Positions 1 to 7,662 of a stretch of 64,000 nt of DNA are shown one piece after another. Under the pieces are notes generated by a model. It was not told where the DNA came from. It ran no database searches and was given only the letters and a program-made list of their open reading frames with translations. Origin of the DNA: Mucilaginibacter celer (GTDB lineage Bacteria > Bacteroidota > Bacteroidia > Sphingobacteriales > Sphingobacteriaceae); NCBI RefSeq assembly GCF_003576455.2, contig NZ_CP032869.1, positions 2,666,001 to 2,730,000 on the forward strand. Reading direction: 5' to 3'. The number at the start of each line of letters is the position of its first letter. Position 1 is the stretch's first letter. The translations under genes were made by a program, and so were the position numbers.

Positions 1-1737
1 AAAGTCGATGTCGTCTTCGTTTTCAAAACCCGAGGTAATACCGTTTACAATGCCGCCCGGCGCATTGGTGTATTCAAATGTGCCGAAAAAGCCGTAGGCC
101 GGGTTGTTATGACCGGTACCTTGCAGCATACTGGCATCGAAGGGGTTTAATCCTAATATCCAATTCAATTGGTCTATCGCGAAAGCAGATAGCTGATCGT
201 GAAAAGCCTTATCGTCTTTAAACAGGTTAGCCGCCATCCTTGCAGCAGTAGCTACAGAACCAAGACGCGCGTTCTCTCCCTGCCACCATGGCGAAGCATC
301 GCTGCCGTGCGGGAAAAAGAAGGCACTTTTGCGGTTGCCCAAAGTATCCTGCACCAGTTCGCGGCTATAGCCGAAGGGGTTATTTACCTCATGCGTAATG
401 CTTAGCTCAAACTCCATCGATTTCCTTACCGCGGCTTTTATCTTAGCCTGAATAGCCGCCGAAGCCTGCGGATAGTAGTACAATAAACTCACCACCGGCA
501 AACCACCATCCGATGGATGGAAAAACGGGCGGTCTTTATCATCGGCACGCCAAAAGTTTTGGTATTTATTCCATGAGCTGAGGCGGTTAAGCAGGTTATT
601 AGCACGTTTTTCGGCAGCGGTTTGGTAAATTGGTTTGTGGGTTACTTTATACAGTTCGGTGGCGGCGCTTAGGGCGCAGTAATTATCAAGGATATTTTCC
701 TTTTTATCGTAATCCATCTGCGGATTCTCCTTCTCCAAAAAGGCAAAAGCGTTTTCGGCGGCTTTCAGGTAATCGGAATTACTATACTCGCCCGATGTTG
801 GATAAGCCGAAGCCATAGCCAAGGCCGCGATACTGATGCCCGCGCCTGAGCGGTAGCTGGCCTGGTAAGTACGCCAGTTTTTGCCGGTTGTGGTTTTGGT
901 AAAAGATTGATCTTTATTTTGTTTGATACGATAGCTACCCTCATCGGCCTGAATCACCCTGTCTTTAGGTAATTTGCCCGGCCCCGGCGATGATACAGAA
1001 CGATAGAATGAACCGTTTTTAGCCTGCATGCGCACCAAATAATCAGCACCATACATAGCCTCATCTAAAATACGGCGGTTAAACTGGCGGAAATCGGTTC
1101 CTGATCGGGCCGATAATAACTCGTAAGTTTTGAATAAGCTAAAAGCAGTTAACGAAATTTGCTGCGGGTTAAAGTAGTTGGAGAATGAGAGGTGGGATAA
1201 ATGCTTGCCATAGTCACCAGTGGCATCGTACCAGCCACCGTGAGCATCAATGGTATCGGTAGTACCCGATAGTACTAAATGATGATCGGCCTTATCCAAC
1301 AAACCCGAGCTGCGCTGCCCTTTAAAGTAATATACCACATCAGATATGGTGGCTTTTTCCAATACATTCTTTCCTATTATAAAAGGATAAGATGAAATAT
1401 TGCCTTTGGGCGAGCTGAACTGTATTTTATAAGTGCCCGGCGTAGCGAAACCACTAAAATCAAGCGTCCAGAATTCAAAGTTCTTCCACTTGTTTACCGG
1501 GCCGCTGTAAGTGATCGTACCCGAAAAAACGGTGTTGCCTTTTTCGGCATCTATTAAATTAAAATTGCTTAGGGTAAGATGACTATCGGCTACAATAATG
1601 GCATGTTTAGCTTTATTTTCTTCGTAACCTACATGGTTGGTTACCACTTTAATACTTTGAGCCTGCGCAAAAAACGGCAATGCTGCCAAAAGCAGGCATA
1701 TCGATAATAAAATGGTTATATGTTTTTTCAGGTTCAT
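1..1737 (-). CDS. Glycoside hydrolase family 9 protein with N-terminal Ig-like domain, 3' end outside the window
   Basis: Reading from the ATG at 1737, the protein starts with a signal peptide (Lys-Lys then a hydrophobic run ending near AQAQS), then a CelD_N-type immunoglobulin-like domain (about residues 25-120, containing VVTNHVGYEENKAKH), then an (alpha/alpha)6 GH9 catalytic domain. The catalytic-base region reads GGWYDATGDYGKHLSHLS, a variant of the usual DAGDY motif, and the late motif LNWILGLNPFDASMLQGTGH is typical of GH9. The general-acid region lies past position 1 and cannot be checked. GH9 contains cellulases but also exo-glucosaminidases; the adjacent divergent PTS/deaminase operon makes an amino-sugar substrate more likely here, which is inference. 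It shares a duplicated GTAGTG motif (1832-1849) with that operon. The protein is presumably periplasmic or on the outer membrane. Confidence 0.85.
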   Translation of the reverse strand, partial: MNLKKHITILLSICLLLAALPFFAQAQSIKVVTNHVGYEENKAKHAIIVADSHLTLSNFNLIDAEKGNTVFSGTITYSGPVNKWKNFEFWTLDFSGFATPGTYKIQFSSPKGNISSYPFIIGKNVLEKATISDVVYYFKGQRSSGLLDKADHHLVLSGTTDTIDAHGGWYDATGDYGKHLSHLSFSNYFNPQQISLTAFSLFKTYELLSARSGTDFRQFNRRILDEAMYGADYLVRMQAKNGSFYRSVSSPGPGKLPKDRVIQADEGSYRIKQNKDQSFTKTTTGKNWRTYQASYRSGAGISIAALAMASAYPTSGEYSNSDYLKAAENAFAFLEKENPQMDYDKKENILDNYCALSAATELYKVTHKPIYQTAAEKRANNLLNRLSSWNKYQNFWRADDKDRPFFHPSDGGLPVVSLLYYYPQASAAIQAKIKAAVRKSMEFELSITHEVNNPFGYSRELVQDTLGNRKSAFFFPHGSDASPWWQGENARLGSVATAARMAANLFKDDKAFHDQLSAFAIDQLNWILGLNPFDASMLQGTGHNNPAYGFFGTFEYTNAPGGIVNGITSGFENEDDIDF

Positions 1738-1831
1738 ATATAATTTAAGGAATTATAAAGTCGCGGTTAGGGAAGCGTTTTGCATCCGGTTTCAAAACTA
1801 AAAGATAATGTTACCGCTGGATATTTTGCTG

Positions 1832-1849
1832 CCACTACATTAGCACTAC
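1832..1849 (-). promoter_or_regulatory. Direct-repeat operator candidate upstream of GH9 gene
   Basis: On the minus strand this reads GTAGTGCTAATGTAGTGG: two GTAGTG hexamers 11 bp apart, one helical turn, 95 bp upstream of the GH9 start. The identical 18-mer occurs at 1992-2009 before the PTS operon and a close relative at 16606-16622 before the beta-helix operon, each in the same orientation relative to the gene it precedes. The regulator is not identifiable in the window. Confidence 0.6.
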
Positions 1850-1860
1850 GGTTTGTAGAT

Positions 1861-1976
1861 AGTTTTAAGTCTTAAGTTCTAAGCCTAAAGTCGGCAGTCC
1901 GGTTAAGCTTTTTTTCTTCAGACTAAATACTTCTGACTTAGAACTTCAGACTCAGAACTTAAGACTACGGACAGCC
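1861..1976. repeat. Intergenic inverted word-repeat between GH9 and PTS operon
   Basis: The left arm contains AGTCTTAAGTTCTAAGCC; the right arm contains several ACTTAGAACTTCAGACT-like words and ends in AACTTAAGACT. The two arms are roughly inverted and can fold into a long imperfect hairpin. The block sits between the two divergent operator copies (1832-1849 and 1992-2009). No coding capacity is seen. Confidence 0.55.
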
Positions 1977-1991
1977 AAGCAATAAACGATA

Positions 1992-2009
1992 GTAGTGCTA
2001 ATGTAGTGG
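1992..2009 (+). promoter_or_regulatory. Direct-repeat operator candidate upstream of PTS operon
   Basis: GTAGTGCTAATGTAGTGG, the exact inverted counterpart of the site at 1832-1849, ends 124 bp upstream of the EIIA start codon. Two GTAGTG units are spaced 11 bp apart, as expected for a regulator binding tandem half-sites on one face of the helix. Confidence 0.6.
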
Positions 2010-2132
2010 CTTCAAAATAGCAATTGAACAAAGTTTCATTGATAATTGCAGAAGATTAAATTTCATACATTGTATAAACCAATTATGAAACGCCGCGCCC
2101 ACAAAACGCGGCTATAAAAACCTTAATAATTA

Positions 2133-2570
2133 ATGGAGAATACCGAAGGAACCCGAAAATTTCTGATAGCTACGCATGGCAGGCTGGCTGGCGGTGTAAA
2201 ATCATCGCTCGATATTATTACCGGCGCTATGGATAGTATTTTTTTGATAGAGGCTTATGTAGATGAAAACAGGTCGATCGAGGATGATATTAAAGCGGTG
2301 GTTGACCAGGTTGGCGATAACGACGAGTTGATTGTGTTTTCGGATATTATGGGTGGCAGCGTTACCAATCAGGTTTTGCAATATGCCAGTCAAAGCAACG
2401 TGCATGTAGTTTCGGGCTTTAACCTGCCTTTGGTAATTGAGATAGTACTGGCAGATACCGATACCCCGGCGCAGGAAGTAATTGCCGAAGCCATTGAAAA
2501 CGCCAAACAACAAATGGTATACGTAAACCAACTTTTAGCCGCACAAACGCAGGAGGAAGACAATGATTAA
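2133..2570 (+). CDS. PTS mannose-family EIIA component
   Basis: A 145-residue protein of the mannose-family IIA fold (PF03610 type). The phosphorylatable histidine is in ATHGRLAGG (His15), near the N-terminus as in ManX, and FSDIMGGSVTNQV matches the DxxGGS element of the family. It would accept phosphate from HPr and pass it to EIIB. It is the first gene of a six-gene operon and its last codons overlap the EIIB start by 8 nt, which suggests translational coupling. The C-terminus ends in an acidic tail (QTQEEDND). The protein is a single cytoplasmic domain, not fused to IIB as in E. coli ManX. Confidence 0.92.
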   Translation: MENTEGTRKFLIATHGRLAGGVKSSLDIITGAMDSIFLIEAYVDENRSIEDDIKAVVDQVGDNDELIVFSDIMGGSVTNQVLQYASQSNVHVVSGFNLPLVIEIVLADTDTPAQEVIAEAIENAKQQMVYVNQLLAAQTQEEDND

Positions 2571-3033
2571 ACTGATTAGAATAGACGACCGGTTGGTACA
2601 CGGCCAGGTAGCCTTCACCTGGACACCCGCTCTTGGTGCCGATTGCCTGCTGATAGCAAACGATAAAGTAGCTAAGGACGAATTTATGAAGATGACCTTA
2701 AGCCTGGCCAAACCGGCAGGCACAAAACTGCTCATCAAAACCGTAAAAGACGCAGCCACTTTTTTAAACGACGAAAAAAGCAAAAACGCCAAAGTACTGG
2801 TGCTTATTAATAATATTAAAGATGCGGCCGCTTTAGCTGCCGATGTACCGGAGATCACCTCGGTTAATTTTGGTGGCTTACGCTCCAAAGAAGGTTCAAA
2901 GCTGATCTCGAAGGCCATCGCGGTAAATGATGATGATATTGCTGTGATCCGTGAGATGCTGGCCAAAGGCATTGAACTGGAAGTGCGCCAGGTGCCTACC
3001 GATAACCGGCAGCTTGTGGAAAGCCTTATTTAA
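2563..3033 (+). CDS. PTS mannose/sorbose-family EIIB component
   Basis: A 156-residue protein that starts MIKLIRIDDRLVHGQV; the histidine in DRLVHGQV (His13) is the conserved phosphorylation site of the sorbose/mannose EIIB family (PF03830 type). Length fits a stand-alone IIB. It receives phosphate from the EIIA encoded just upstream and transfers it to the sugar bound by the membrane EIIC-EIID protein. The start overlaps the EIIA stop by 8 nt. Substrate specificity cannot be read from this domain alone; mannose-family systems carry mannose, glucosamine, fructose, N-acetylgalactosamine and similar sugars. Confidence 0.93.
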   Translation: MIKLIRIDDRLVHGQVAFTWTPALGADCLLIANDKVAKDEFMKMTLSLAKPAGTKLLIKTVKDAATFLNDEKSKNAKVLVLINNIKDAAALAADVPEITSVNFGGLRSKEGSKLISKAIAVNDDDIAVIREMLAKGIELEVRQVPTDNRQLVESLI

Positions 3034-3073
3034 TAAACTAATTTAAAACCCATACAAACAACTATTTAAATCC

Positions 3074-4660
3074 TTGTCAGTATCATACTTGCTCATCGCG
3101 CTGATAGCGATGTTTGGACATTCGGAAGATTTTTTGGGCACTACCCTGCTTAGCCGCCCGCTGGTACTTGGGCCGCTGGTTGGCCTTGTGCTTGGCGATG
3201 TAACGCAGGGCGTGATCATCGGCGCTACTTTGGAGCTTATTTTTATGGGCAACATTAAAGTAGGCGCGGCCATTCCGCCCGATGTAATTACCGGCGGGGT
3301 GTTGGGTACGGCCTTCGCTATTATCTCGGGCAAAGGCCCTGCTATCGCGTTGGCTATAGCCGTACCGGTTTCCATCCTTGCCGAAATGGTGATTAGCGGT
3401 TTGTTTGTATTGCGGGCTATGCTCAACAAAAAATTTAGCCAATATGCCGATGAGGGCGATTTTGCAGGAATTCAACGGCTGCATATTATATCCGGGCTAT
3501 TAAGGCCTTTGTTGATGGGCATAATAATAATGCTGGCGCTGCAATTAGGTGCAGGCGCAATGAAGTCGTTTTTGGATCTGATACCGGCATGGGTACAAAC
3601 CGGCTTACAGGTTGCGGGTAATATGCTACCAGCTTTGGGCTTTGCCTTGTTAATGAACCTGATGTTCAACAAAAACATGGCACCATATTTTTTCCTGGGT
3701 TTTATGTTGGCCGCATATTTAAAACTCCCGGTTATTGCTATTGGAGGTTTTGGAGTGATCATTGCCTTGCTGGTAACGCAGGTTGCACCAAAACCAGCCA
3801 TTGATGACGATGATGATTTTGGCAGCAATGATGAGCCCGCCGAGCCGGTAAAACTCAACCCGAAACTCAGCAAAAAAGATATCCGCTCGCTGTTTTTCCG
3901 TTCGTTAGCATTAGAGGCTAATTTTAACTTTGAAACCTGGCAAAATACAGGCTTCGCTTTTTCTATTATCCCGGTTTTAAAAAAGCTTTATAACACTAAA
4001 GAGGCTATGGCCGCCGCTTTGAAAAGGCACCTCCAGTTTTTTAATACCAGCCCTTACGGTTCAACCCTTATTATGGGTATCACCGCCGCGATGGAAGAGC
4101 AAAAAAGCAGTGATGAAGATTTTGATGAAGAATCAATTAACTCGGTAAAGCTTGGTTTGATGGGGCCATTGGCTGGTGTATTCGACTCATTGTTTTGGGG
4201 AACTTTTAAGGTGATTGCTGCCGGGGTTGGTACTTCGCTGGCTATTAAAGGGAATATTATGGGGCCTTTGTTATTTCTGTTGATATTCAATGTACCTCAC
4301 TTATTGCTTCGGTATAAATTAACCTTTGTGGGATATGATGCGGGTACACGGTTTCTGCAAAACCTGGCCAAAAATAACGTGATGGACAGGCTTACCAAAG
4401 GCTCATCTATTTTAGGGCTGATGGTAGTTGGCGCTATGCCCGCCACGTTGATGAATATCACTACACCCTTGCACATCGGCGCGGATAAATCGGCCGTGGG
4501 CATCCAGAGTATTTTAGACCAGGTGGTGCCTGCCATGATCCCGCTCGGCCTCACCTTTTTAGTGTACTATTTTGTTAAAAAAAATATAAAAACCACATAC
4601 CTGTTGTTAGGCCTGCTGTTGCTTGGTTTTGCAGGGAGTATTATTCACCTGTTTGCATAA
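3074..4660 (+). CDS. Fused PTS mannose-family EIIC-EIID permease
   Basis: Residues about 1-235 are a hydrophobic EIIC domain (RPLVLGPLVGLVLGD, then GAAIPPD as in ManY). An acidic linker (about 240-262, DDDDDFGSNDEPAEP) joins it to an EIID domain that opens with LSKKDIRSLFFRSLALEANF and contains LQFFNTSPY and GPLAGVFDSLFWGT, matching ManZ. In the classical systems IIC and IID are separate proteins, so the fusion is notable. The start is taken as TTG at 3074: the frame upstream is closed by a stop at 3044 with no ATG between, and starting at the first ATG (3110) would remove half of the first membrane segment. It forms the sugar channel in the inner membrane. Confidence 0.9.
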   Translation: MSVSYLLIALIAMFGHSEDFLGTTLLSRPLVLGPLVGLVLGDVTQGVIIGATLELIFMGNIKVGAAIPPDVITGGVLGTAFAIISGKGPAIALAIAVPVSILAEMVISGLFVLRAMLNKKFSQYADEGDFAGIQRLHIISGLLRPLLMGIIIMLALQLGAGAMKSFLDLIPAWVQTGLQVAGNMLPALGFALLMNLMFNKNMAPYFFLGFMLAAYLKLPVIAIGGFGVIIALLVTQVAPKPAIDDDDDFGSNDEPAEPVKLNPKLSKKDIRSLFFRSLALEANFNFETWQNTGFAFSIIPVLKKLYNTKEAMAAALKRHLQFFNTSPYGSTLIMGITAAMEEQKSSDEDFDEESINSVKLGLMGPLAGVFDSLFWGTFKVIAAGVGTSLAIKGNIMGPLLFLLIFNVPHLLLRYKLTFVGYDAGTRFLQNLAKNNVMDRLTKGSSILGLMVVGAMPATLMNITTPLHIGADKSAVGIQSILDQVVPAMIPLGLTFLVYYFVKKNIKTTYLLLGLLLLGFAGSIIHLFA

Positions 4661-4673
4661 AGAAAAGATATAA

Positions 4674-6386
4674 ATGAAGGGAATTGGAGTTTCACCGGGC
4701 ATAGCCATAGGCAGGGCGTTTGTGATTAAGAAAAACGCGCCCGCCACAAACGGTATTGTTTTAAAAAACCAGGTAGAGATAGTGGCCGAGATAGAGCGCT
4801 TTGATATCTCGGTGGTAAACGCGCTGGGCGAGATCGATGCCATCAAAAACAGCTCGCAACTGATGCTGAACGATGATGACATCGCCATACTCGAAACGCA
4901 GGTTGAGCTGATTAACGATCCGCAGATCCGCGAGGATGTAGTGGCCAAAATTGAAGCCGAAAAGAAAACCGCCAACGATGCCCTGATAGAAGTTACGGCA
5001 GGCATTGTAGCATTATTTGAAAGCATGGACGATGAGTACATGCGCGCCCGCTCGGCCGATTTCCAGGATATCGGTAACCGCATCCTCAAATATATTAACC
5101 GCACCGGCGATACCAATGCCCGCTCGTTCGAGCCGGATACCATTGTTATTGCTGATGACCTCACCCCTTCCGACACCATCACATTAGACCTTAACCTCGT
5201 CACCGGTTTTGCAACACAGGCAGGCAGCCGTACTTCGCACGCGGCCATTATAGCCAAATCAAAAGGGCTGCCTGCCGTTGTAGCCTGCGGCGATGAGTTA
5301 ATGACCATTAACCATAACGATTTTATCATCCTCGACGGCCTCAGCGGTTCGGTTTACGTAAATCCAGGCGAGGAGATTATCAGCCGTTACTCGGCCAAAT
5401 CGGCATCCTTCAGGCAGCAATCTGAAGTGCTGAAAAAAGTAAAGGACAAACCCGCCATTACCCCCGATGGCAAACAGGTAACCCTGCTGGCCAACATATC
5501 CAGCGCCGACGATCTGGACATGGTTCACGACAATGGCGGTGAAGGCGTTGGTCTGTTCCGCACCGAAATGCTGTTTATGGATCGTGATACTTTCCCGGAT
5601 GAGGAAGAGCAATTCGAGTTTTACAAGAAAGCCGTACTGCAAGCCAAAGGCAAACCGGCAATTATCCGCACCATTGATATTGGTGGAGATAAACACCTCT
5701 CCTACTTCAACTTACCTGCCGAACTCAATCCTTTCCTTGGCTACAGAGCCATTCGTATCTCTTTAGACCAGGAAGGGTTATTTATAGTACAATTGAAAGC
5801 TATATTACGCGCCTCGGCTTTCGGTTCGGTAAGTATCATGTTCCCGATGATCTCGAATGTAAAAGAGATCCGTGATGCCAAGGTTATCCTCAATAAAGCA
5901 AAAGCCGAGCTCACTGAAGCAGGCATTGCTTTTAGTGATGATGTGAAAGTTGGTATTATGGTCGAGATCCCTTCGGCGGCAGTTACAGCGGACATCCTGG
6001 CTAAGGAAGTAGATTTTTTCAGCATTGGCACCAATGATCTTTGCCAGTACACTTTAGCTGTAGACAGGATGAACGAGAAGATCACCCACCTTTACGATCC
6101 TTTCAATCCGGGAGTGCTACGCCTTATCCTGAATGTAATTGAGCAAGGCCGCGAGCATAACATCCACGTAGGCATGTGCGGCGAAATGGCTTCTGATCCG
6201 TTAGCTACCCTGCTATTATTAGGCATGGGACTGGAAGAGTTTTCAATGAGCGCGGCATCAATCCCCTCCATCAAAAACATCATTATCAATAACACCGAAG
6301 CCCAGGCCAAACAAGTTTGCCAGCAGGTAATGGCGATGGACAGCTCGGAAAACATTATTGCCTATTTAAAAGAGATAACCCAATGA
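4674..6386 (+). CDS. ptsI: Phosphoenolpyruvate-protein phosphotransferase (Enzyme I)
   Basis: A full-length Enzyme I of 570 residues. The active-site histidine is in GSRTSHAAIIAKSKGLPAV at residue 189, the same number as in E. coli EI, and the PEP-domain cysteine is in VGMCGEMASDP at residue 502, again as in E. coli. GGEGVGLFRTEMLF (about 288-301) and the PEP-binding signature IGTNDLCQYTLAVDR are intact. It uses PEP to phosphorylate HPr, encoded next with a 4-nt overlap (ATGA). The gap to the upstream permease is 13 nt. Clustering of EI and HPr with the sugar-specific EII genes suggests a self-contained system moved or kept as a unit. Confidence 0.96.
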   Translation: MKGIGVSPGIAIGRAFVIKKNAPATNGIVLKNQVEIVAEIERFDISVVNALGEIDAIKNSSQLMLNDDDIAILETQVELINDPQIREDVVAKIEAEKKTANDALIEVTAGIVALFESMDDEYMRARSADFQDIGNRILKYINRTGDTNARSFEPDTIVIADDLTPSDTITLDLNLVTGFATQAGSRTSHAAIIAKSKGLPAVVACGDELMTINHNDFIILDGLSGSVYVNPGEEIISRYSAKSASFRQQSEVLKKVKDKPAITPDGKQVTLLANISSADDLDMVHDNGGEGVGLFRTEMLFMDRDTFPDEEEQFEFYKKAVLQAKGKPAIIRTIDIGGDKHLSYFNLPAELNPFLGYRAIRISLDQEGLFIVQLKAILRASAFGSVSIMFPMISNVKEIRDAKVILNKAKAELTEAGIAFSDDVKVGIMVEIPSAAVTADILAKEVDFFSIGTNDLCQYTLAVDRMNEKITHLYDPFNPGVLRLILNVIEQGREHNIHVGMCGEMASDPLATLLLLGMGLEEFSMSAASIPSIKNIIINNTEAQAKQVCQQVMAMDSSENIIAYLKEITQ

Positions 6387-6649
6387 TAACCAAAGATTAT
6401 ATCATCACATCGGCACAAGGCATGCACGCCCGACCGGCAACACAACTGGTTAAACTGGCCAAAGGCTTTAAAGCCAACACCAGTTTAAAAAAAGGCGATA
6501 AAACCGTTAAACTTAACAGCCTGCTCAATATCCTGTCGCTCAGCATTAAAGGCGGCGAAACCGTTTCTGTAATTATGGATGGTGAAGATGAAGTAAGTGC
6601 TGCCGTTATCATCGATGATTTTTTTACCAAACAGCTTAAAGAACTATAA
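6383..6649 (+). CDS. ptsH: Phosphocarrier protein HPr
   Basis: The start is the ATG at 6383, overlapping the EI stop as ATGA; an open frame extends further upstream inside EI but gives no HPr-like sequence. The protein has 88 residues. The active His15 is in GMHARPATQLVKLA, the standard HPr signature. A serine at position 46 (KLNSLLNILSL) aligns with the regulatory Ser46 of Gram-positive HPr, so control by an HPr kinase is possible, although no such kinase is in the window. It relays phosphate from EI to EIIA. The gap to the deaminase gene is 9 nt. Confidence 0.95.
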   Translation: MITKDYIITSAQGMHARPATQLVKLAKGFKANTSLKKGDKTVKLNSLLNILSLSIKGGETVSVIMDGEDEVSAAVIIDDFFTKQLKEL

Positions 6650-6658
6650 ACAGCATAA

Positions 6659-7417
6659 ATGAAAGTAACTATAACCAAAAGCGAACAGGAATTTGACGTA
6701 ACCGCGGCGTGGCGCATCATAGCGCAAATGCTGGAGAAAAGAAACTCGGTAATTGGCCTTTCAACAGGGCAAACTACCATTGGTATGCACCGTATAGTAT
6801 CCGAAATTTATGCCCAATATCCATTTGATGTATCGAACATTACCCTTTTTAATGTTGATGAATTGACGAATTTGGAGCGGGAATATGCTGGCAGCTGTTA
6901 TACGATGATATTAAACCAGATTGCCGGTCCGCTGGGGATACCTGATGAGAATTTTATTATGCCGCCTACCCTTTCGGACGATTTTGTGGCCGAGAGCATC
7001 CTGTTTGAAAAACGTCTTGCTGAGCGTGGCGGTGCTGATCTGCAAATGCTTGGCATCGGCAGCAATGGACATATCGGTATTAACCAACCCGGAACCCCGC
7101 TGGAAAGCGAAACATGGGTATCGCCAATGGACCCGGATTTTGAGGCCCGTGTTCGTCGCGAAACCCAGGTCCCGCCCGAGATTGAACTTGGCGGCTTAAC
7201 GCGTGGTATTAAAAATATCATGCATACCCGTAAGTTGATCCTCATTGCCAAAGGCAGCCATAAGGCAGAGATTGTTAAACAGGCTATCCTCGGGCCGGTG
7301 GGTAGCGATATTCCTGCTTCGGTGGTACAATTGCATCCTAACTGCGAAATTTTATTGGATGCCGATGCCGGTGCTTTGGTTGCTGACTATGCTAAGGAAC
7401 GCGGTTATAACTGGTAA
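6659..7417 (+). CDS. nagB: Glucosamine-6-phosphate deaminase-like isomerase
   Basis: 252 residues of the NagB/6-phosphogluconolactonase fold. The sugar-phosphate loop reads GLSTGQTT, the FNVDEL segment keeps the catalytic Asp (Asp67) and LGIGSNGHIGINQPG keeps the ring-opening histidine (His138). Two deviations from E. coli NagB stand out: Asp141 is Asn, as I recall from Gram-positive NagB proteins, and the Glu of NEP (Glu148) is Gln (Gln143). The expected reaction is glucosamine-6-phosphate to fructose-6-phosphate plus ammonia, which would complete the pathway from the PTS. A galactosamine-6-phosphate isomerase role remains possible. No NagA deacetylase is encoded nearby, which favours a free amino sugar over GlcNAc as PTS substrate. 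Last gene before the terminator at 7441-7477. Confidence 0.8.
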   Translation: MKVTITKSEQEFDVTAAWRIIAQMLEKRNSVIGLSTGQTTIGMHRIVSEIYAQYPFDVSNITLFNVDELTNLEREYAGSCYTMILNQIAGPLGIPDENFIMPPTLSDDFVAESILFEKRLAERGGADLQMLGIGSNGHIGINQPGTPLESETWVSPMDPDFEARVRRETQVPPEIELGGLTRGIKNIMHTRKLILIAKGSHKAEIVKQAILGPVGSDIPASVVQLHPNCEILLDADAGALVADYAKERGYNW

Positions 7418-7440
7418 CAGATGATGAACTGATAAAATAG

Positions 7441-7477
7441 AAAAAGGTATCCTGATGTGTTTTGGGATACCTTTTTT
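7441..7477 (+). terminator. Terminator of the PTS-nagB operon
   Basis: Arms AAAAAGGTATCC (7441-7452) and GGATACCTTTTTT (7465-7477) pair perfectly around a 12-nt loop and end in a T run, 23 nt after the deaminase stop codon. This separates the PTS operon from the downstream GH9 gene. Confidence 0.8.
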
Positions 7478-7514
7478 GTTCCCAATACACTATACGCCAC
7501 ATTTCAACCATTAA

Positions 7515-7621
7515 CCACCACGTCATTGCGAGGTACGAAGCAATCCCAAACTATACAGGGCGGATATGTATAGCGGCTCTGCTTATCGGGGATTGCTTCG
7601 TACCTCGCAATGACGTGGTGG
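7515..7621. repeat. Long inverted repeat (33-bp perfect arms)
   Basis: The left arm 7515-7547 (core CGTCATTGCGAGGTACGAAG) and the right arm 7589-7621 are exact reverse complements with a 41-bp loop. The core resembles a dispersed intergenic repeat (CGTCATTGCGAGG...GAAGCAATC) that I recall from many bacterial genomes. It lies between the PTS terminator and the second GH9 gene and has no coding content. Confidence 0.75.
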
Positions 7622-7662
7622 AGAAATATTGCAAATATTAATCATTCAATTTCCTCTCCCAC

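Noticed and set aside
2202..2972. Minus-strand frames opposite EIIA and EIIB
   Set aside because: Shadows of strongly conserved plus-strand genes.
6317..6382. Extended N-terminus for HPr
   Set aside because: The extra residues lie inside the Enzyme I gene and have no HPr similarity; the ATGA overlap gives a standard HPr start at 6383.
2133..6649. Regulatory nitrogen PTS (PTS-Ntr)
   Set aside because: EIIB and membrane EIIC-EIID components are present and EIIA is of mannose type, so this is a sugar-transporting system.
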